The position numbers were made by a program, and so were the translations under genes. DNA of 64,000 nucleotides from CAYVTV01 sp964563105 (lineage in GTDB: Bacteria; Bacteroidota; Bacteroidia; Bacteroidales; GCA-2748055), in contig CAZLXM010000006.1 in NCBI GenBank assembly GCA_964563105.1, forward strand, positions 3,303 to 67,302, in the 5' to 3' direction. This document shows positions 53,279-63,788 of the stretch, piece after piece. A model generated the notes under the pieces. The model was not told the origin of the DNA, searched no databases, and worked only from the letters and a program-made list of their open reading frames with translations. Position 1 is the first letter of the stretch; the number at the start of each line of letters is the position of its first letter.

Positions 53279-56200
53279 TTAATCTTCTTCTTCTTTTCCA
53301 AATTTTACATCCAGGAGTGATTTATATATCATATCATGTATTGCAGTTCTTATATTCATATCGGTGAGTTTTTGGTTAAATTGATCGGGACAGATGCGAT
53401 TTGAAAGGAAAATATAAAGAATGCCATATTCAGGATCCATCCATGCTATGGTCCCTGTAAAGCCGGTATGTCCATAACTTAATGGTGAAGCAAGTTTGCC
53501 TGAAGGCCCTATTTTTTTATTCGAATATTCAGGTTTATCGAAACCTAAACCTCTTCTGTTACCATTGGCAGAAAAATAACTTGAAGTAAATTTATTTATC
53601 ACTGTATCACTGAAAAATTTATGTCCGGCATAACTTCCGCCGTTCAGAAATATTTGCATCATTTTAGCCAGATCGTTTGCATTTGAAAACAATCCGGCAT
53701 GCCCGGAGATCCCGCCAAGCATTGCGGCTCCGGGATCATGTACATATCCCTGCAGTAATTGTTTCCTAAAAACAAGATCATTCTCTGTCGGTACAATTTG
53801 TTCTTTAGGAAATCTGTTTAAAGGAAGGTATCCAAGGGTATAAGCTCCGATCTGCGAGTAGAACTTATTGTACACCAAAGGATAAAGATATTGGCCTGTA
53901 ATATTTTCGATAATCAAATGAAATAAATAGTTTCCGAGATCGCTGTATAAATACTTTGGGGCCGGATTAACCGGTGAACACATAATTGCCTGATATACTG
54001 TATCTTTATATGCTTTATTTAAATAAATATTTTCAGCAACCTGTAAAGGGAAATCATTTGACGGGCTTGTCCTGAATACATCTTTTTTTAATCTGATATC
54101 TTTTTTAAAATATAATTTATTAGCTACTTTGTAAGGATATTCTGATGATGATCTGTTGCTTAACATGGGCTTCAGTGTATCTGAAATTTCAAGGAGTGAA
54201 TAATAGAAGGGTATCCATGATTGAAGCCCGGCCTGATGGGCCAGTATATTAGCGAAAGTCAGGCCAGATTTATTTGTTGTGTCGCAACCAGGTATAAATG
54301 TGCCGATTGAATCAGTTAATTCAAATACTCCATTTTCATATAATTGCATAAGCAAGGGCAGTGTAGCAGCAATTTTAGTAATTGAGGCCAGGTCAAACAA
54401 ATCGTCGAGTTTAATATTTTGTCCGGCATTATATGTATGATAACCATATGCTTTATGTAATACCACCCTGCCATATCTCGCCACTAAAATCTGACATCCG
54501 GGTGTTGCTTTTTCCCGGATAGCTACATTGGCAAGTGAGTCAATCCCGGATAATATCTCTGAGCTCATCAACATTTCTTCAGGCAAACCATAAGATAATG
54601 TTTGATTATATGCAATAATTTCAGAAGTTCCTGATGGAAAATGGCGGTTTATTGTAACAGGAAGCTTACCATTAATCTCAAATGCACCAAAAATTCCCTG
54701 AGCGGCTAAATATCTCACATCATAATTATCTTCATAAGCCAGCAAAATAGCATCAATATTTTTCAAATCATTAAACAGGTCCAGACTATACGGATTACCA
54801 AATAAACACAAAAGGATCTTACCGTCAAATTGCAGTTCATTTATAAATTTAATTGTCTGATCGCTTATTCCAAATTTTCTTGAGGGGTATTGTGAAGTAT
54901 TTTGAATACTGATTATTAAAGTATTAAAGTTTTTTAATTTAGACTTTATATTTTGAAACCTGGAAAAATCTGCGGATTTTGAAATTGAAAATACTTTGCT
55001 TTGATGATATAATGACAATGTTTCATTAAAAATATCATTTTCTGCCCCTCCAATATTAATGTTTGCTAATTTAAGATCTTCAAAATTCCTAAGAGGCAAT
55101 AATGAGTTATCATTTTTTAAAACTGTAAGAGAATGCCTGATTAAATCATTTTTAAAGGCCTTATATAAAGGGTCATTTATATCCCTGAACAGGGAATCAG
55201 TTTTTATTTCTTTATAAGAATAAAGGCCGGCCCAATATTTTGCCAGAAGGATTTTTTTAACACGTCGGTCTATTTCAGATTCTTCAATATTTCCTTTTTT
55301 TATTTCTCTTTTTATAAATGTAATAGTCTTATTAACATCTGAGGGCAGCAGGAGGATGTCATTGCCAGCTTTAAAAGCCTGAACCTCAAGCTCACCGGGT
55401 TTGAAGAGATCACTTGCCCCCTGCATTGAAAGAGCATCAGTAAATATAAGTCCTTTAAAATTTAATTCATTTTGTAAAAGTCTTGTCATTACCTGGTATG
55501 AAAGTGAGGAAGCTATATCGGAGGCTGAATCCAGTGCAGGAATATTCAGATGTGCAGCCATCACTGAAGGTATATCTCTTTCAATACAAAATTTAAAAGG
55601 ATATAATTCAAGTGAATCAAGCCTGTTTCCGGAATAGTGTATTACCGGCAAAGTATAGTGAGAATCGCTATCTGTATCCCCGTGTCCGGGAAAATGTTTA
55701 AGAGTGGGAATAATTCCGGCATTTTCCAGGCCTTTTGCATAATTATAAGCCTTTATGGCTACTTCAGTTCTGTTTTCTCCGAAAGATCTGAAATTTATAA
55801 CCGGATTCCGGGGATTATTATTTATATCTGCAACAGGTGCGAAATTAATATGCACTCCCAGTCTTTTGAGCTGGTATCCAATATGGAGCCCCATCTGATA
55901 AATAAATTCATTTTTTTCAATAGCTCCCAAGCTCATTTGATAAGGATAGGAAATTGAACTATCAAGTCTCATTCCCAGGCCCCATTCAGCATCCATTGCA
56001 ATAAACAAAGGGATTTTTGAATGACTTTGATAATAATTAGTCAGATCAGCTTGTCGGGATGGAGAGCCCTGAAAAAAAATCAATCCTCCAATTTTATGAT
56101 TTTCAATCATTTGCAAAATCTGCCTTGTATGGTCATTCCCTTTATTTGAATATGCAGCTACCATAATCATCTGAGCGATCTTTTCTTCGAGTGTAAGAGA

Positions 56201-56374
56201 TGCAAGTATAGAATCGGCCCAGCATGGATCAACTTTAAGAAAGGAGGGTTCGGACAATCTTTCTGAATAAACTTCTTCCCCGGGGGAATTAAAATAATTA
56301 GATTTTCCCGTGAAAATAATTACGGAAGTTATTGCTATCAAAATAAAAAATCGAATCATACAAGTTTTCAGCAT
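53279..56374 (-). CDS. GH3 beta-N-acetylhexosaminidase / beta-lactamase-fold fusion
   Basis: A 1031-residue exported protein. After a signal peptide comes a GH3 catalytic domain (about 45-400): LFIAMDAEWGLGMRLD, IIPTLKHFPGHGDTDSDSHY, which is the NagZ-type Asp/His region, and LIFTDALSMQG. A GH3 C-terminal-type linker domain (about 410-590) follows. The last 400 residues are a class C beta-lactamase/penicillin-binding-like serine hydrolase: DLASITKIAATLPLL (SxxK), YSDLGNYLF (YxN-like) and GHTGFTG. The fusion is known in Bacteroidota and suggests turnover of peptidoglycan or chitin-like sugars plus peptide or ester cleavage in the periplasm. First gene of the minus-strand run. Confidence 0.92.
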   Translation of the reverse strand: MLKTCMIRFFILIAITSVIIFTGKSNYFNSPGEEVYSERLSEPSFLKVDPCWADSILASLTLEEKIAQMIMVAAYSNKGNDHTRQILQMIENHKIGGLIFFQGSPSRQADLTNYYQSHSKIPLFIAMDAEWGLGMRLDSSISYPYQMSLGAIEKNEFIYQMGLHIGYQLKRLGVHINFAPVADINNNPRNPVINFRSFGENRTEVAIKAYNYAKGLENAGIIPTLKHFPGHGDTDSDSHYTLPVIHYSGNRLDSLELYPFKFCIERDIPSVMAAHLNIPALDSASDIASSLSYQVMTRLLQNELNFKGLIFTDALSMQGASDLFKPGELEVQAFKAGNDILLLPSDVNKTITFIKREIKKGNIEESEIDRRVKKILLAKYWAGLYSYKEIKTDSLFRDINDPLYKAFKNDLIRHSLTVLKNDNSLLPLRNFEDLKLANINIGGAENDIFNETLSLYHQSKVFSISKSADFSRFQNIKSKLKNFNTLIISIQNTSQYPSRKFGISDQTIKFINELQFDGKILLCLFGNPYSLDLFNDLKNIDAILLAYEDNYDVRYLAAQGIFGAFEINGKLPVTINRHFPSGTSEIIAYNQTLSYGLPEEMLMSSEILSGIDSLANVAIREKATPGCQILVARYGRVVLHKAYGYHTYNAGQNIKLDDLFDLASITKIAATLPLLMQLYENGVFELTDSIGTFIPGCDTTNKSGLTFANILAHQAGLQSWIPFYYSLLEISDTLKPMLSNRSSSEYPYKVANKLYFKKDIRLKKDVFRTSPSNDFPLQVAENIYLNKAYKDTVYQAIMCSPVNPAPKYLYSDLGNYLFHLIIENITGQYLYPLVYNKFYSQIGAYTLGYLPLNRFPKEQIVPTENDLVFRKQLLQGYVHDPGAAMLGGISGHAGLFSNANDLAKMMQIFLNGGSYAGHKFFSDTVINKFTSSYFSANGNRRGLGFDKPEYSNKKIGPSGKLASPLSYGHTGFTGTIAWMDPEYGILYIFLSNRICPDQFNQKLTDMNIRTAIHDMIYKSLLDVKFGKEEED

Positions 56375-56690
56375 AAAACATTTTTTTCAATATAATGTAC
56401 AATTACATTATTTTAGACGAATCAGTAAATTAGTAATCAAAAAATTATAAAACTAATAAAGCCTCTTTCTTTTATGAATAATAATTTAGCCTAAAAATAA
56501 ATTATCCGGCTTATGTGTACACAAAAATAACATTACCTTATAATTTTTAGAAATATGTTATAAACAACTTAAATAAAAAAGAAAAGAAAATTATATTTGG
56601 AATTTACAAACCTTTAAAAACCGGAAAAAAGAAAGCAGATAAAATATTATGTTACATTATCATAGTCTATTAATGTTAAATTAAAATATC
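56375..56690. other. Divergent intergenic region GH3 / tricorn
   Basis: No ORF in 316 AT-rich bases. Exact TAnnTTTG boxes occur on both strands: TATATTTG at 56592-56599 (plus) and TATTTTTG at 56529-56522 (minus), neither with a clear -33 box. A 10-bp palindrome TGTGTACACA lies at 56514-56523, overlapping the minus-strand box; it could be an operator. Confidence 0.4.
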
Positions 56691-59600
56691 ATGAAAAGAA
56701 ATGCAGTTATTTTTTTATTCTTAAGCATATTTATGCATTTTGCTTTTTCACAGGATGATTCCCGTGTTTTACGTTTCCCTGCAATACATGGTAATCAGAT
56801 AGTATTCACATCCGGAGGAGATCTTTATACGGTAAATTCCGATGGAGGGATTGCCCGTAAACTTACAAGCCATATCGGGTATGAAATGTTCCCGAAATTT
56901 TCTCCCGATGGTCGTTATATTGCTTTTACAGGTCAATATGACGGAAATACAGAGGTTTATATTATTCCTTCTGAAGGAGGTATACCCGAAAGGCTTACCT
57001 ATACAGCTACTCTTGACCGTGATGATGTTTCAGACAGAATGGGGCCAAATAATATTGTAATGGCCTGGACACCCGACGGAAAAAACATAACATACAGATC
57101 CAGAAAGCAATCTTTTAATTCATTTAAAGGACAACTTTATAATGTTCCCATAACAGGAGGATTATCAAAAGAACTTCCTTTATCAACAGGAGGGTTTTGT
57201 TCCTATAATAAAAATGGCAAGGAACTTGCTTTTAACAGGGTTTTCAGGGAGTTCAGAACATGGAAATATTATGAGGGAGGGATGGCAGACAACATTAGAA
57301 TCGTTGATCTGAAAAATGGAAAAACAGAGGTCATTGCAGAAAGTAAGCATCAGGATATTTTCCCCATGTGGATTGGAGATGAGATTTATTTTTTATCAGA
57401 CAGAGACAGGAGAATGAATTTATTTGTATATGACCTGAAATCAGGGAAAACTGAAAAGCTAACTAATTATCAGGATTATGATATTAAATTCCCTTCCCAT
57501 AGCCAGGACTATATTGTATTTGAAAAAGGCGGCTATATTTATAAATACGATATAAAGCAAAAAAAGGCTGATTATGTCCCGATAAAAATTTCTGATGATC
57601 AGCTATATGCAAGGAGCATTATTAAAGATGTCAGTAAAGATATCAGGACAGCAGATCTTTCTCCGAATGGTGAAAGGGTAATATTTGGGGCAAGAGGGGA
57701 AGTATTCAGTGTTCCTGCAAAAAAAGGGGTTAGTTATAACCTTAGCCAAACGCCGGGAATACATGAAAGGAATGTATCATGGTCACCTGATGGAAAATAT
57801 ATATCTTATATTTCCGATAAATCAGGAGAATTCGAAATATATATTCAAAAACAGGACGCTTCCGAGCCGGCAAAACAATTAACAAGAAATGCTGATACTT
57901 ACATATTTAGTTATAAATGGTCACCTGATAGTAAAACTATTATATTTCATGACAGAAAATTCAGACTAAAGGCAATAGATGTTCAAAGCGGAACAGTACG
58001 TTTAATCGATGAAAACCAATATGGCATGATCAGCGGATACAACTGGTCACCTGACAGTAAATGGATTGTTTATGAATTCCCTACCGATAATGATTATAGT
58101 ATAATCAAATTATTCAATACTGAAACTTCAAAGAACTATGATGTAACGGATAATTGGTATCATTCAGGTAATTCAGTATTCTCATCAGACGGAAAATATT
58201 TATTGTTTGTTTCAGCCCGTGATTTTAATCCTGTTTATAATAATATTGAATGGAATCATGCTTATGTTGATATGCAAAAGGTTTATCTGATAACTTTATC
58301 TTCCGACACCCCAAGCCCCTTTGCCCCTGATAATGAAGTTGCTTTAACAGATGATACAAATGACAAGCTTTCAGAAAAAAGTGGACCAGGCCCTAAAGAT
58401 GATAAAACAGTAAAAATAGATATTGAAGGGATTGGCAACAGGATAGTTTCTCTTCCGACAGCCGCATCCAATTATTTTAATCTCAACTGTATTGGAGATA
58501 AGGTTTATTATATTGAATGGAACAGAGGAAGCCAAACCACTGTAAAAATGTTTGATCTGAAATCAAAAAAAGAAACAGTGTTAGGCAATAATATGCAATA
58601 TATTATTTCATCCAATGGTAAAAAGATGCTTATAAAAGTAAATCACCAGTATGAAGTGATTGATTTGCCATCAGCAAAAGTAAGTATTGGAGAGGCAATG
58701 GATCTGAGCGGTTTAAAAGCAAATGTAGTATATACTGAAGAATGGCAACAGATATTTGATGAAAGCTGGCGACAGATGCGTGACTTTTTTTATGTTGAAA
58801 ATATGCATGGAGTTGACTGGCAAAAAATGAAAGAAAAATACGGAGTCCTGGTCCCATATATCAGGCACAGAGATGACCTTACTTATATTATCGGGGAAAT
58901 GATCGGGGAATTAAATATTGGTCACGCTTATATTAACAGCGGGGAAAAACCTTCTGCAGAGAAAATAAAAATCGGGCTTCTTGGAGCAAAAATAAGTAAG
59001 CATTCTTCGGGTTATTTTCGGATTGATGAAATACTAAAAGGAGCGAACTGGGACCCCGCCCTTCGATCTCCTCTGACAGAAATTGGAGTAAATGTTAAAG
59101 AAGGTGATTTTATCCTGTCCATTAACGGAAATTCTCTCAAAGAAGTCAAAGATATTTACTCATTACTACCGGGGCAAAACAACAAAACAGTGGAACTTGT
59201 GGTTAACAGTAAACCCGTTGAGAATGGCAGCAGAAAAATATTAGTCACTCCCGTTGCTGATGAATCGGGTTTATATTACTATACATGGGTGCAAAAAAAC
59301 ATTGAATATGTTAATGCAAAAACAAATGGAGAAGCTGGTTATCTGCATATTCCCGATATGCAGGCTTCCGGGTTAAATGAGTTTGCAAAATATTTCTATC
59401 CGCAACTTAATAAAAAAGGGCTTATCATTGATGACAGAGGAAATGGCGGAGGGAATGTGTCTCCCATGATTATTGAAAGGCTTCAAAGAGAACTTACCCG
59501 TTCAAATGTATCCAGAAACAGAAAAAAAGGCAGTCCTGTTCCCACTAAAATAATGCAGGGGCCTAAAGTTCTTTTAGTTGATCAATATTCTGCATCCGAT

Positions 59601-59936
59601 GGAGATCTCTTTCCTTATGCATTTAAAAAACATAATCTGGGCACTGTGGCAGGCACCCGTACCTGGGGGGGAGTAGTTGGAATAACTGCAAGTTTGCCAT
59701 TTATTGATGGCCAGGATTTAAGAAAACCAGAATTTGCTTCTTATTCTGCAGAAAAAAGTGAATGGATCATAGAAGGTTTTGGTGTTGAGCCGGATATTTG
59801 GGTTGATAATGATCCATATCTTGAATATAAAGGGAAAGATCATCAATTAGATAAGGCAATTGAAATAATAAATGAACAGTTGAAAAATTATAAAGGAGTG
59901 CCTCCTGTTCCATCTCCTCCTGATAAAAGTAAATAG
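56691..59936 (+). CDS. Tricorn-like S41 protease
   Basis: A 1081-residue periplasmic protein with a signal peptide (ending FAFSQ). A six-bladed then seven-bladed PD40/WD40-type beta-propeller region (about 25-680) contains repeated S-P-D-G-K motifs such as FSPDGRYIAFTG and WSPDGKYISYIS. A PDZ domain (VNVKEGDFILSINGNSLKEV, about 800-850) precedes the S41 core with IIDDRGNGGGNVSPM and the nucleophile Ser in VDQYSASDGDLFPYAF (about 965). It fits the tricorn protease homologs of Bacteroidota that degrade peptides. Full length, monocistronic. Confidence 0.93.
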   Translation: MKRNAVIFLFLSIFMHFAFSQDDSRVLRFPAIHGNQIVFTSGGDLYTVNSDGGIARKLTSHIGYEMFPKFSPDGRYIAFTGQYDGNTEVYIIPSEGGIPERLTYTATLDRDDVSDRMGPNNIVMAWTPDGKNITYRSRKQSFNSFKGQLYNVPITGGLSKELPLSTGGFCSYNKNGKELAFNRVFREFRTWKYYEGGMADNIRIVDLKNGKTEVIAESKHQDIFPMWIGDEIYFLSDRDRRMNLFVYDLKSGKTEKLTNYQDYDIKFPSHSQDYIVFEKGGYIYKYDIKQKKADYVPIKISDDQLYARSIIKDVSKDIRTADLSPNGERVIFGARGEVFSVPAKKGVSYNLSQTPGIHERNVSWSPDGKYISYISDKSGEFEIYIQKQDASEPAKQLTRNADTYIFSYKWSPDSKTIIFHDRKFRLKAIDVQSGTVRLIDENQYGMISGYNWSPDSKWIVYEFPTDNDYSIIKLFNTETSKNYDVTDNWYHSGNSVFSSDGKYLLFVSARDFNPVYNNIEWNHAYVDMQKVYLITLSSDTPSPFAPDNEVALTDDTNDKLSEKSGPGPKDDKTVKIDIEGIGNRIVSLPTAASNYFNLNCIGDKVYYIEWNRGSQTTVKMFDLKSKKETVLGNNMQYIISSNGKKMLIKVNHQYEVIDLPSAKVSIGEAMDLSGLKANVVYTEEWQQIFDESWRQMRDFFYVENMHGVDWQKMKEKYGVLVPYIRHRDDLTYIIGEMIGELNIGHAYINSGEKPSAEKIKIGLLGAKISKHSSGYFRIDEILKGANWDPALRSPLTEIGVNVKEGDFILSINGNSLKEVKDIYSLLPGQNNKTVELVVNSKPVENGSRKILVTPVADESGLYYYTWVQKNIEYVNAKTNGEAGYLHIPDMQASGLNEFAKYFYPQLNKKGLIIDDRGNGGGNVSPMIIERLQRELTRSNVSRNRKKGSPVPTKIMQGPKVLLVDQYSASDGDLFPYAFKKHNLGTVAGTRTWGGVVGITASLPFIDGQDLRKPEFASYSAEKSEWIIEGFGVEPDIWVDNDPYLEYKGKDHQLDKAIEIINEQLKNYKGVPPVPSPPDKSK

Positions 59937-60008
59937 ATTAATTTATGGTTAAAAAGCATTTGGTAAGTCCTTGATTCTCAGGGGAAGTTATTTGCATAAA
60001 TGAATTAT

Positions 60009-61994
60009 TTATTCAATTATCTGAAGCTCGGTCCTTCTGTTTTTTGCCCTGCCTTCCTCTGTATCATTTGAGTCAACAGGTTTCGATGCACCATAACCTT
60101 TAAATAATAACCTTGATTTATCTATACCCTGTTCCGTCAGCCAGTTTACTACTGCACCGGCCCGCCTTTCAGACAAGCCGGCGTTATATGCATCTGAACC
60201 GATATTATCAGTATGTCCGTTAATCTGTACTTTTAAGGTTGAATTAATTGTGAGAAAATCCAGTATCTTTTTCAATTCAACTTCTGACTCAGGTTTAAGA
60301 TCAGATTTATCAAATTCGAAAAATATATTTTTCAGAACTTACATTTTATCCTGTAAGCGGTATGATGCCTTNNNNNNNNNNATTTTATTGCCAGGTGAAA
60401 CACGCTGAAGCGGAACATTTTTTAAATATGGATTTGTTCTGTCAAAAATACCTTCAAAAGCAAAATGGTCAGAATAAAAAAGATAATTATCTTTTGAAAC
60501 ATTAAGTGCATAATTTTTGCCACAGGGTAATGGGACCAGGAAATTTCCGTTATGAGGGTCTGAAACTGATTCAATAATAATTTCGCCGGAAGATAGATCT
60601 ATCAATTGAAACTTACTTTCAAGACCTTTAAATGTCAGTGAATCAAATACTCTGCCTTTCATATATGAAACAGGATCAGGACGGACTTCCGGATATAAAT
60701 CGAATTTATAAATATCCAGATCTTTTCCTGTAAGCCTGTCGGTTGCGTAATAAGCAATATCTCCTGCCGAATTTACTATTAAACCCAGTTCATTATTATG
60801 AGTATTTATAGGGTATCCCAGGTTTACGGGAGAAGACCATCCTCCGTCACCTTTTAGTCCTGACATGAATATATCACCTCTTCCAAGATTCATATGTCCT
60901 TCCGAAGAAAAATAAAGAGTTTTTCCATCAGGATGAATAAAGGGAGACTGCTCATCTTCCGGAGTGTTAATGCTATCTCCAAGATTTTGTGGAACAGACC
61001 ACTGACCATTTTTCTGTCTTTTACTTATATAAATATCCAAACCTCCCTTGCCACCGGGTCTGTCACTTGCAAAATAAAGTATCATTCCATCCGGGGATAC
61101 AGATGGATGTTTTTCAGAATACTGTGTATTTACAGGGCTTCCCAGATTAGTTGGAACAGACCATTTTCCATTGATATTTTTTGACATGTAAATATCACAC
61201 ATTCCCATGCCATCTGAGCGATTACATGCGGTAAAAAATAAATATCTCCCGTCGGCTGAAATGCTTTGAGCACCCTCATTATCAATTGTATTAACAGGAG
61301 GTCCGAGATTCCTGCGTTTTCCCCATTTGCCTTCAGAATTTTTTTCAGAAATATAAAAATCTTCCTGGCGATTCCCGAATTCAATTGGTTTAAGGGGATC
61401 AACGGGATCTAAAACAGTAAAAATTAGCTTATTTTCATCAATCGAAAGAGAGGGCCAGTATTCATTTTGTAAAGAATTTATGGAATCGCCGAGATTTACA
61501 GGCTTAAAGGGAACCGGATTTTCCACCATTCTGATAGCAAATTCACATCTTTCTTTAAATTTTTGCAGCTCTTTTTCATTGATCCTGTTAAAGTTTTTAA
61601 AGTTTATAAAAGAATTTACATTTTGAAGTGCCTCCTTATATAAGCCTTCTGAAAACTCAATCTGTGCAAGAATAAAATATCCTTCCGGATAATGATCGGG
61701 TTTAATGGAAAGGCCTTTTTGAAAACTTTCAATTGCAGTTTTTGTATTATGAGCATCTTTATAAATCTGGGCCATCATGAAATAGGCCTCAGTAAAATTT
61801 TTATCAGCCCGGATTGCTTTTTTAAGTAATTCCAAAGCTTCAAAATCCTGATGATTATCAAATTTCTTTATCGCATCATAATAAAATTTTTCTGCTTTGG
61901 CAGATTTAGTATAAAGTTTGTGTTGTGCCGAAAGTTCACTGAAAAAGAGAATGAATAAAGTAAAAAGTGTTATATATCTTAAAAAGTATTTCAT
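60009..61994 (-). CDS. PorE-like TPR/PD40/OmpA protein, broken by an assembly gap
   Basis: About 660 residues read across a gap. A signal peptide (from ATG 61994, ending SELSAQ) is followed by TPRs (about 25-140), PD40 propeller repeats with SADGRYLFFTACNR and SPDGMILYFASDRPGGKGGLDIY (about 190-430), a carboxypeptidase-regulatory-like domain (about 445-530), then the gap, then an OmpA C-terminal domain with NIFFEFDKSDLKPESEVEL and NGHTDNIGSDAYNAGLSERRA. This is the domain order of PorE, which ties the T9SS to peptidoglycan. Ten Ns (60372-60381) and an in-frame TAA (60339-60341, between DKM and VLKNIFF) interrupt it; both look like assembly faults. No lipobox is seen. Confidence 0.8.
60372..60381. 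other. Scaffold gap (10 Ns)
   Basis: Ten undetermined bases inside the PorE-like gene, between PGNK and the OmpA domain. The true gap length is unknown. Confidence 0.99.
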
Positions 61995-62066
61995 TTTTTT
62001 GTAAACAGAATAAAATTTTATCGAAATTATCAACTGGTCAAACGACAGGTTTATATCAGCTTAAAA

Positions 62067-62074
62067 CAAAGATA
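62067..62074 (-). promoter_or_regulatory. Probable -7 box for the PorE-like gene
   Basis: Minus strand TATCTTTG, an exact TAnnTTTG match, about 75 bases upstream of ATG 61994. No TTG was seen at the usual -33 distance. Confidence 0.4.
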
Positions 62075-62236
62075 TGAATAAAGTAAATACGTATAATAAT
62101 TCAGTTTTGTTCCGTAAGTATAAACTACTTTTTGAATCTTTACTTTGTCAATATTAAAATAATAGTGAAAAAATCTTAAACATTTAAATTCTTTTATTAT
62201 TTTCAACTGTCTTTTCTTTAATTAAATATATCTTGC

Positions 62237-63652
62237 ATGAAATCAGTATCCTATACCTTAATTGGCTCATTCATTTTATTTTGCGGGAGCTGTTCAGAAA
62301 AAGTCAGTACTCCCCCTAATATCATCTACATCATTGCTGATGATCTTGGTTATGGTGATTTAGGCTGCTATGGCCAGAAACTTATTCCCACACCGAATAT
62401 TGACCGTCTTGCGCAGGATGGCATGCTTTTCACCAGGCATTATGCAGGCTCCTGTGTTTGTGCACCTTCAAGATCTTCATTGATGACAGGCCAGCATACA
62501 GGAAAAACTTTTATCAGAGGTAATAAAAGCATGCCCCCCGAAGGGCAATATCCTCTTGAGGCGAAGGCAGTAACCATACCAGAGATTTTAAAAAAGGCTG
62601 GCTATTCCACAGGAGCTTTTGGCAAATGGGGATTAGGGCCTGTAGATTCAGAAGGTGATCCTAATACACAGGGGTTTGACGAATTTTTTGGATATAATTG
62701 TCAGGGTTTGGCACATAATTATTACCCCGGTCATTTATGGCATAATAACAGGAAGATTATTCTGGAAGAAAACAGGGATACTTTAGACGGAACATTTGCC
62801 CCATCATTAATCCATGAAAAGGTGCTCGAATTTATTGAACGTAATAAAAATAAGCCTTTTTTCTGTTTTATACCCACAATTATCCCGCATGCCGAATTAA
62901 TCGCCCCGGAAAAATATATGCAAATGTTCAGAGGAAAATTTCTTCCTGAAAAAGCATATGAAGGCTGTGATCCGGGTTGTAATAGATATAAAACAGGAGG
63001 TTACAGGTCTCAGGCAGAAGGCCATGCAGCTTTCGCAGCCATGATCTATATGCTTGATGAACAGGTGGGGCAGATAGTTAATAAGCTTGAAGAACTGGGA
63101 ATAAGTGATAATACCATTGTCATATTTACATCAGATAACGGGCCGCATCTTGAAGGAGGTGCAGATCCCGATTATTTTAACAGTAATGGTTCTTTAAGGG
63201 GTTACAAAAGAGATCTCTTTGAAGGTGGTATAAGAGTTCCATTAATAGTAAAGTGGCCTTCTAAAGTAAAAGCCGGTTCTAAAACGAGTCATATATCAGC
63301 ATTCTGGGATATATTGCCAACATTTGCTGAAATAGCCGGACAAGCATCCCCACAGGATATCAATGGAGTTTCATTTCTCCCTGTTCTTTTAAATAAGAAG
63401 AAACAAAAGCAGCATGATTATCTTTACTGGGAGTTTTATGAAATGGGCGGCAGGCGTGCTATTCTGCAAGGCAACTGGAAAGCTGTTCAATATGATGTTA
63501 AAAAGGATCAGGATGGTCCGGTCATGCTCTTCAATATATCTGATGATCCGAAAGAAGAAAGCGATATTTCAAATAAACATCCTGAAAAAGTTAATGAATT
63601 GAAAGGGCTAATGTTACAAGCACATTCTCCTTCTGAAATATGGCAATGGTAA
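62237..63652 (+). CDS. Sulfatase (arylsulfatase A-like lipoprotein)
   Basis: A 471-residue alkaline-phosphatase-fold hydrolase cleaving sulfate esters. The signal peptide ends CGSCS, a probable lipobox. IIYIIADDLGYGDLGCYG gives the metal Asp pair, and GSCVCAPSRSSLMTGQ contains CxPSR, whose first Cys is converted to formylglycine by a maturase encoded elsewhere. IVIFTSDNGPHLEGG supplies the second metal site. Length and the GYKRDLFEGGIRVPLIVKWP segment fit family S1 arylsulfatases acting on sulfated sugars or glycans. It precedes repeat copy B and the truncated aldo/keto reductase. Confidence 0.94.
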   Translation: MKSVSYTLIGSFILFCGSCSEKVSTPPNIIYIIADDLGYGDLGCYGQKLIPTPNIDRLAQDGMLFTRHYAGSCVCAPSRSSLMTGQHTGKTFIRGNKSMPPEGQYPLEAKAVTIPEILKKAGYSTGAFGKWGLGPVDSEGDPNTQGFDEFFGYNCQGLAHNYYPGHLWHNNRKIILEENRDTLDGTFAPSLIHEKVLEFIERNKNKPFFCFIPTIIPHAELIAPEKYMQMFRGKFLPEKAYEGCDPGCNRYKTGGYRSQAEGHAAFAAMIYMLDEQVGQIVNKLEELGISDNTIVIFTSDNGPHLEGGADPDYFNSNGSLRGYKRDLFEGGIRVPLIVKWPSKVKAGSKTSHISAFWDILPTFAEIAGQASPQDINGVSFLPVLLNKKKQKQHDYLYWEFYEMGGRRAILQGNWKAVQYDVKKDQDGPVMLFNISDDPKEESDISNKHPEKVNELKGLMLQAHSPSEIWQW

Positions 63653-63661
63653 ATTAAATTA

Positions 63662-63788
63662 GTAACTAAAATATTTTCTGATGAAACCCCCATGTACTAT
63701 CGTTCATAACAGGAAAATGAAAATATTTGGAGGTTCCATCAGAACGACGTGATTAACAACAATGTAACTAAAATATTTTCTGATGAAA
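63662..63788 (+). repeat. Direct repeats flanking copy B of the short-ORF element
   Basis: A perfect 25-bp sequence beginning GTAACTAAAATATTTTC and ending TGATGAAA occurs at 63662-63686 and again at 63764-63788, 102 bases apart. Each copy supplies an ATG: the first for the short ORF, the second for the aldo/keto reductase fragment. Copy A has a degenerate version only on its right side (18000-18024). Confidence 0.85.
63681..63752 (+). CDS. Short ORF inside repeat copy B
   Basis: A 23-codon ORF, ATG 63681 to TGA 63750-63752. It shares TIVHN(K/R)KMK(L/I)F with the ORF of copy A and differs before and after. It ends 30 bases before the start of the aldo/keto reductase fragment. Whether it is translated is not known. 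Confidence 0.3.
   Translation: MKPPCTIVHNRKMKIFGGSIRTT

Noticed and set aside
60894..61184. Plus-strand frame of 96 codons under the PorE-like gene
   Set aside because: It is antisense to conserved PD40 repeats and has no start context or family resemblance.
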